Shown piece by piece: positions 33,272 through 37,965 of a DNA stretch of 37,965 bases. The notes below the pieces were generated by a model. The model was not told where the DNA came from, made no database searches, and worked only from the letters and a program-made list of their open reading frames with translations. The stretch is from assembly GCA_016787295.1 (NCBI GenBank), contig JAEUUX010000294.1:1-37965 (forward strand), read 5' to 3'. Source of the DNA: Chitinophagales bacterium. GTDB taxonomy: Bacteria; Bacteroidota; Bacteroidia; Chitinophagales; UBA2359. The translations under genes and the position numbers were made by a program. Position 1 is the stretch's first letter. Each line of letters starts with the position of its first letter.

Positions 33272-33523
33272 AGGTTGCGAGTTCTATCGTTTGGGTTGCG
33301 AGTTCTATCGTTTAGGTTGCGAGTTCTAACGTTTGGGTTGTGAGTTCTAACGTTTGGGTTGTGAGTTCTATCGTTTGGGTTGTGAGTTCTAACGTTTGGG
33401 TTGTGAGTTCTATCGTTTGGGTTGCGAGTTCTATCGTTTGGGTTGCGAGTTCTAACGTTTGGGTTGTGAGTTCTAACGTTTGGGCTTGGAGTTCTAACGT
33501 TTGGGTTGCGAGTTCTAACGTTT
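33272..33523. repeat. 21-bp tandem array 3 (12 units)
   Basis: There are twelve full units of the array 2 type (consensus GGGTTGYGAGTTCTAWCGTTT), with a partial thirteenth. The array lies between the 3' end of the minus-strand gene at 33603 and the repeat-rich desert upstream of the DUF4340 gene. There are no spacers between units, so it is a minisatellite and not a CRISPR. Confidence 0.93.
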
Positions 33524-33558
33524 GGGTTGCTGTTATGGTTGGTATTGTAATATAAATA

Positions 33559-33586
33559 GCAGATACGCCAGTGATGACGTATCTGC
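33559..33586 (-). terminator. Hairpin at the 3' end of the minus-strand hypothetical gene
   Basis: GCAGATACG and CGTATCTGC form 9-bp perfect arms with a 10-base loop, 16 bases past the stop of the gene at 33603. In the plus direction it is followed by ATTTTT. In the minus direction the tail is only moderately U-rich. Confidence 0.55.
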
Positions 33587-33602
33587 ATTTTTGTGGTGTT
33601 TT

Positions 33603-34352
33603 TTATTTGCTGGTAAATCGCAAGCTATTGAGTTGTTTGTACTGTGGGCTGGTGGCTCCAAAGACTGATTTTATGTATTTTTTTACTTCTTGTGCTATGT
33701 CGTATAATCCTGTGTCTTTTTTGTATAGGATTTCGTTTCTTTTTATTCGGCTGTTGCTTAGGCTTATGTAGGCACTTGTTACGGCTTCGCTGGCTGCCCG
33801 CATGAATTGCAATTGGTCTTCGAGGGTGTTTATTTGTAATTCCACCTCGTTGGGGCTGTATGATGGTTCTGTTTTTAGGAGGGCTATCATTTTTGCAAAG
33901 TGTTCTACTTGTTGGTCGTAGGACTGCTGGGAGGTGGAAATGGTTTTTTCGTCGGGTGTGCTGTTGGTTGTTTCGTCGTCGGCGGGGGCGGCGACGATGG
34001 TTGTTTTCTTGGTGATTCTTAAGCCTTGTATTTTCTTGTTGATGCTTTTCATGTCGTCAATGGTATTGTCGGCTGCGTCGGTGACGGTAAGGGCGCTGAC
34101 TAATCGGGTGGATAGTTTTCGGAGTGGATAAAAAGCGTTCTGGCGCTGGTTGGTGGCGCTGGTGAATGCAACAAGGTTGTTGGTGACATTGGCAATGGCG
34201 GCTCTGGCATTGCTGACGATGATCTCGAGGTTGGGAATTTGTATGGCGATTTTGGAGGGCTTGTAGTCGCTGCCATGTGCTTTGCATACGCTTGTTAGCT
34301 CGGAGAATCGTGCTACATTTTTGGCGTGCCCTGTTTCATATACTCTTGGCAT
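33603..34352 (-). CDS. Conserved Bacteroidota hypothetical protein, helical
   Basis: The product is 249 residues with no signal peptide or membrane segment. It opens MPRVYETGHAKNVARF and is predicted mostly helical. Regular runs of hydrophobic residues at about 35-65 and 140-200 suggest a helical bundle or coiled coil, split by a Thr/Asp/Glu-rich linker (about 120-140, APADDETTNSTPDEKT). The C-terminal part ends in KKYIKSVFGATSPQYKQLNSLRF. Proteins with this opening recur as short hypotheticals in Bacteroidota, but I know of no function and assign none. A -7-like element precedes it and a hairpin follows, so it is probably its own transcription unit. Confidence 0.82.
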   Translation of the reverse strand: MPRVYETGHAKNVARFSELTSVCKAHGSDYKPSKIAIQIPNLEIIVSNARAAIANVTNNLVAFTSATNQRQNAFYPLRKLSTRLVSALTVTDAADNTIDDMKSINKKIQGLRITKKTTIVAAPADDETTNSTPDEKTISTSQQSYDQQVEHFAKMIALLKTEPSYSPNEVELQINTLEDQLQFMRAASEAVTSAYISLSNSRIKRNEILYKKDTGLYDIAQEVKKYIKSVFGATSPQYKQLNSLRFTSK

Positions 34353-34405
34353 ATTATTGTCTTTTTGGTTGTTAATGGATATTTTTGTTGGTTTGTTTTT
34401 CGGTG

Positions 34406-34413
34406 CAAAGGTA
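34406..34413 (-). promoter_or_regulatory. -7 element for the hypothetical gene at 33603-34352
   Basis: The minus strand reads TACCTTTG here, 54 bases before the start codon. A second minus-strand match, TATCTTTG, lies at 34644-34651. No clear -33 element was found for either. Confidence 0.45.
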
Positions 34414-34980
34414 GGGATTTTTTTTGGGAATTGTTAATTTTTGGTGGTTTTTTGTTGAGTTTTTTTGTTGATTGCAACTGTTATTTTATCAAACTTTCAG
34501 GATTTGTTTACTAAAGTTGTCGTTATGTTTTTTATTGTTGTTATTGTTAAGGTACTGCTAAACAATATTGTTGTTAAAATGGGCTTTAATGGTCATTTTA
34601 TGGTGTTGTTATTGCATTATTGTTGATGATTTTTACTTGGGTGCAAAGATAAGGTTTTTTTCGAAAATTTTGTTATTTTTTTAGTTTTTTTTTATTTTTT
34701 TGTTTCAAGGCTTATTTAATCAAGGTGTTTGGTCAAATAAGGGTAGCGAAAGGTTTGTATTCATTATGGTTTTTGTGCTAAAAAAAAAGAGGGTTCTAAA
34801 AGAAAATTGTTTGATGTTTGTGAATGGAAAGGGAAAAATGTGTATCTTTGCGCTTGATTTCATTGTTCTGCTTGTTTTGTAAGGAGGGCGATGGGGTGAA
34901 AAAGTAATGGTTTTTTGGGGGATATATACCAAACCGAAAGTGTTTTTCAGTTTTTTTAATATCTGATATTACGCATTCCT
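34414..34980. other. AT-rich non-coding stretch with a plus-strand promoter-like element
   Basis: The region is dominated by T-runs and holds no supported gene. TATCTTTG at 34843-34850 (plus strand), with TTTG at 34817-34820, could drive transcription rightward through hairpin element B toward the restriction-modification gene. The minus-strand element at 34644-34651 points the other way. Confidence 0.5.
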
Positions 34981-35327
34981 CCAAAAATACAACACAAATT
35001 AACGACAACCTACTATTCCTCGATATACTGTTATGGTAAGCGACCAATGGTGATTCATCTTTTTTGCTCACCCAAAAAAGAAGCAAAAAAGGGTGTTCTT
35101 TTTTCGAGTGGATTCGTCCGGCGTGCTGTGGTCTTTGCTTAATTTTGTGGTAGCAAACAAGCTTGTAAAAGTTTGTCTGTTTTATCGCATTAGCTACCAC
35201 AAAATGTAGGCAATCGTTGAGGCATTTTACCCTTCTTTGTCTATTTATCCGTAAGTTGTGCCTCAACGACCAACTACAGCACTATTTCGGGTGGCGAAAA
35301 TAGTGTAAACAAAGGTTCGTTTTTTTA
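34981..35327 (+). repeat. Four-hairpin element, copy B, upstream of the restriction-modification gene
   Basis: This is about 347 bp. Stem arms are H1 35060-35068/35082-35090, H2 35142-35154/35193-35205, H3 35214-35223/35260-35269 and H4 35280-35289/35295-35305 (nearly perfect here). The element ends about 107 bases before the ATG at 35434. A minus-strand frame at 34796-35266 crosses it, but it is most likely a chance product of the repeat. Confidence 0.85.
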
Positions 35328-35433
35328 ATTATACAGTACTTTTATTGTATTGAGAGAGCGAACTGCTATATCGTTTCTCAATATCAGCAGGTCATTTTCA
35401 TTTTAGTATAAGCCTCAACAACAATCCAAATGT

Positions 35434-37884
35434 ATGAAATATCAAAACATTAGGGAGGAAGAACTTAAAAATAAAGTCGGAGCAGACTGGTTTAAGGACT
35501 TTGATACTACCGAAATCATCGGAAATATAGATTTTACTGTTTTGCCCAAACAAGATGGCTTGTTTGGCAGAACGTCTCTGCTGTGGGCAGAAGCTAAAAC
35601 GGGTGATTTTGATATTCCAACTATGTTTGTACAACTGATTTTGACCATCGGTAAGGCACGAACTTTTGATAAGACCCTGCCACCTGCTTTTTTGGGTGCT
35701 TTTGATGGTAAGAAAATTGCTTTTGTGCCGTATAGTAGTGTTCAGGATATTTTTTATCTCAATGATTTTAATTGGAACGTAACGCCAAGCAAGCATGAAA
35801 CGAAGGAGTTTCAGCTCATCAAAGCTCGTATCGAGGCAATACTTAGTGGGCATACTTACGTCTATGATTATGTTGATGATGCCAAAGAACTGCATTTTTT
35901 TATTGCCAATAATATCGAAAAAGCTACGGAGGCAAACAAAATCAAAATTGACAAAAACAATTTTGTGCCGATTTATTTGCGCTGGCTCGATACTGTTAAA
36001 CCTATTATCGATGTGAATTGGGACGAACTGAAAAAGGCTAATATCTTGGATAGTGACTTTTATTTGGCAGATTTGTTTGTGGACGATAAAGATACTAACA
36101 AAATTGAGGACGACACAAGCATACGCAAAAATCTTTTTGTTGTTTTTTATCAACAAGGTTATAAAATCCCGAAAAAGTATCTCAACACTATGTTTGATGC
36201 TATGATTCACATAGCGAACAAATCTACCTATCAGCAGTTTTGGAAACGCTATAAACGTCCGCCGCTAACAGAATTTCACGAATACATCATCGAACGCCGT
36301 GACTTGCTGGTGCCGCAAGACATCAGGGAGCGTAAAGGTGCGTTTTTTACGCCACGACAGTGGGTCGAGTTGTCACAAAGATATATTGCCGACGCTTTGG
36401 GAGAAAATTGGCAGACAGAATATTATGTTTGGGACTGTGCCGCAGGAACGGGCAATCTTTTGGCAGGTTTGACCAATAAATATAATATCTGGGCGAGTAC
36501 CTTAGACCAAGCGGACGTGCGTGTTATGCACGAACGAATACAGCATGGCGCTAACTTGCTGAAAAGTCATGTTTTTCAGTTTGACTTTTTGAATGATGAT
36601 TTTAGCAAGCTGCCCCAAGAACTGCAAAATATTATCAACGACCCCGAAAAACGCAAGAAATTGCTTGTCTATATCAATCCGCCATACGCAGAAGCTAGCA
36701 GCGCACGAACAGTAGCTGGGACAGGTGAAAATAAAGCGGGAGTGGCGAAAGATAATAAGCTATACAGACTGTATAAAGAAAAAATTGGGAACGCCTCTAA
36801 CGAAATTTTTGCATTGTTTATGGCACGAATGTATGACAAAATACCAGATGCAATATTAGGGCAGTTTTCTAAAATGAAGTTTGTTCAGGGTGTTAATTTT
36901 GGTAAATTTAAAGCCTTCTTTTTAGCTAAATTTTTAGGGGGATTTATCATTCCTGCCAATACGTTTGATAATGTAAAAGGTAGTTTCCCTATTGGTTTTA
37001 CGCTTTGGAATACGGCAATAAAAGAAAAAATAGATAGTGTGGTTTGTGAGGTATATGATAACAAAGAAACCCACATCGCACAAAAAACTTTTTATGGCAA
37101 TTTACCTCCTAGCATTAACCAATGGATAAAACAATTTGACAAAGCAAATGGTAGCCATCTGGGTTTTATGGGTAATGCTTCGCCCGATTTTCAGCACAAT
37201 AGCCAAATTTATATTGCTATCAACAAAGGTATAGAGCATTTTAATTTTTGGTCATTTACTAAGAAAAATGTTATTCATGGTTGTGTGTACTTTTCGGTGC
37301 GACAGTGTATGGAAGCTACTTGGATTAACGACCGTGACCAGTTTCTATATCCTAATGATACTTGGCAAACAGATACCGAATTTCAAAACAATTGCTTGGC
37401 ATATACTATTTTTCATGGGCAAAACAGGATTTCGGGCAAAGAAGGCAGCAATCATTGGATACCTTTTACTGAATATGAGGTAGATGCTGTGGATAAATTT
37501 GCGAGCAATTTTATGAGCGATTTTATCAAAGGTAAGCTCAAAACAGAAGAAAAATCACATCTTTTTGATGCTGAAATAGAACGTACAGAGCCGCTTATTT
37601 TTTCTGCTGAAGCCAAAGCAGTTTTTGATGCTGGGCGCAAACTTTGGAAGTATTATCATACAACTGTTGCCGCAACCAATGAAACAATTACAGATGGTTT
37701 GGTCAATGCAAGTTTATATGACATTAGGGAATACTTTCAGGGACGCAACGACAAAGGACGTATGAACACCAAAAGCACCAACGAAACATATCATCAACTT
37801 ATTGGCGATTTGCGAGCAAAACTGAAAACTCTTGCCGACAAAATTGCTCCAAAGGTGTATGAATATGGTTTTTTGAAGGCATAA
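35434..37884 (+). CDS. Type IIG-like restriction-modification enzyme (PD-(D/E)XK nuclease plus N6-adenine methyltransferase)
   Basis: The product is 816 residues. The N-terminus fits a PD-(D/E)XK nuclease: GNIDFTV (Asp33), then LLWAEAKTG (Glu53-x-Lys55). A helical linker leads to ERKGAFFTPRQWV, the usual entry to the methyltransferase. Motif I is VWDCAAGTGNLLAG (Asp334 to Asn341) and motif IV is NPPY (415-418), which together mark gamma-class N6-adenine methylation. The C-terminal 350 residues probably hold target recognition; they include the segments GFIIPANTF and GSFPIGFTLWNT. One polypeptide that both cuts and methylates is the type IIG/IIC pattern, and no separate specificity gene is visible before the window ends. 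The recognition site cannot be read. Hairpin element B lies in its 5' flank. Confidence 0.88.
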   Translation: MKYQNIREEELKNKVGADWFKDFDTTEIIGNIDFTVLPKQDGLFGRTSLLWAEAKTGDFDIPTMFVQLILTIGKARTFDKTLPPAFLGAFDGKKIAFVPYSSVQDIFYLNDFNWNVTPSKHETKEFQLIKARIEAILSGHTYVYDYVDDAKELHFFIANNIEKATEANKIKIDKNNFVPIYLRWLDTVKPIIDVNWDELKKANILDSDFYLADLFVDDKDTNKIEDDTSIRKNLFVVFYQQGYKIPKKYLNTMFDAMIHIANKSTYQQFWKRYKRPPLTEFHEYIIERRDLLVPQDIRERKGAFFTPRQWVELSQRYIADALGENWQTEYYVWDCAAGTGNLLAGLTNKYNIWASTLDQADVRVMHERIQHGANLLKSHVFQFDFLNDDFSKLPQELQNIINDPEKRKKLLVYINPPYAEASSARTVAGTGENKAGVAKDNKLYRLYKEKIGNASNEIFALFMARMYDKIPDAILGQFSKMKFVQGVNFGKFKAFFLAKFLGGFIIPANTFDNVKGSFPIGFTLWNTAIKEKIDSVVCEVYDNKETHIAQKTFYGNLPPSINQWIKQFDKANGSHLGFMGNASPDFQHNSQIYIAINKGIEHFNFWSFTKKNVIHGCVYFSVRQCMEATWINDRDQFLYPNDTWQTDTEFQNNCLAYTIFHGQNRISGKEGSNHWIPFTEYEVDAVDKFASNFMSDFIKGKLKTEEKSHLFDAEIERTEPLIFSAEAKAVFDAGRKLWKYYHTTVAATNETITDGLVNASLYDIREYFQGRNDKGRMNTKSTNETYHQLIGDLRAKLKTLADKIAPKVYEYGFLKA

Positions 37885-37948
37885 AAAAGATTTGGTGCTG
37901 CAAAAAACACACAAAATTTATTCATGATTAACATCTACCAATAAAAAA

Positions 37949-37965
37949 ATGCAAGAGCAAATAAA
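37949..37965 (+). CDS. Possible start of a following gene (truncated by window end)
   Basis: ATG at 37949 opens MQEQI, following an A-rich stretch 64 bases after the restriction-modification stop. Too little sequence is present to identify it. It would be of interest whether it belongs to the same restriction locus. Confidence 0.3.

Noticed and set aside
29990-33523. CRISPR arrays at the 21-bp repeats
   Set aside because: Units abut with no unique spacers, no cas genes are present, and units are too short and vary internally.
33262-33588. Minus-strand frame of 108 residues with NPNVRT repeats
   Set aside because: It is a read-through of array 3. The equivalent array 2 is open in a different frame, so there is no conserved protein.
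34796-35266. Minus-strand frame of 156 residues
   Set aside because: It crosses hairpin element B. The related copy A does not preserve an equivalent frame, and the peptide has no recognisable domain.
35398-36210. Minus-strand frame of 270 residues opposite the restriction-modification gene
   Set aside because: It lies antisense to a gene with clear nuclease and methyltransferase motifs and has no domain of its own.
1-37965. tRNA or rRNA genes
   Set aside because: I saw no cloverleaf-like segment with a CCA end or T-loop signature in the gaps between genes, and no rRNA-like stretch. A covariance scan was not possible here.

Overview
The window is chromosomal DNA from a member of the Bacteroidota, probably a free-living environmental one. 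The genus cannot be read from this sequence. Support for the phylum: promoter-like TAnnTTTG elements, start sites mostly without Shine-Dalgarno sequences, a DUF4340 protein, a Bacteroidota-type BamA, secreted proteins with PKD-like modules, and dispersed palindromic repeats of a kind common in this phylum.

Layout. 1-1500: the 3' end of an HNH nuclease gene, a GC-palindromic 21-bp tandem array and a small fibronectin-III-like protein gene, closed by a strong two-way hairpin. 1507-11927 (minus strand): a YciI-like gene followed by five genes for exported proteins with unrelated bodies (parallel beta-helix, multicopper oxidase, serine beta-lactamase-like hydrolase, heparinase II/III-like lyase, Asp-box beta-propeller). 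All five end in almost the same PKD-like module with no further C-terminal domain. 12073-24450 (plus strand): mltG, an ABC half-transporter with a degenerate ATP site, a 1640-residue SF1 helicase with a C-terminal Vsr/DUF559-like nuclease domain, a Wzz-like protein, a fumarylacetoacetate-hydrolase-family enzyme and a GH13 amylase.

24391-26436 is the most striking segment. A two-gene unit (AAA/ABC-type ATPase plus PIN-like nuclease) sits exactly at the 3' end of the amylase gene. It is bounded by 60-bp direct repeats, and each repeat is a copy of that 3' end with one mismatch between them. The unit has its own promoter-like element, a textbook Shine-Dalgarno before the nuclease gene, and Arg codon use unlike the amylase gene. 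It looks like a compact, acquired two-component cassette, plausibly for phage defence or toxicity. No integrase is present.

26420-34352 (minus strand): a small membrane protein, bamA, a GNAT acetyltransferase, a DUF4340 protein and a conserved hypothetical. Between them lie large non-coding stretches with two 21-bp arrays that share a palindromic leader, and many dispersed repeats. A roughly 346-bp element with four consecutive hairpins occurs twice (32112-32457 and 34981-35327). In it the stem arms are conserved while the loops differ. The second copy lies just upstream of a type IIG-like restriction-modification gene (35434-37884).

Functionally the window combines cell-envelope upkeep (mltG, bamA, Wzz-like), secreted polymer processing (the PKD-tailed set and the amylase) and several scattered genes with nuclease signatures suggestive of defence (HNH fragment, helicase-nuclease, ATPase-PIN cassette, type IIG enzyme).
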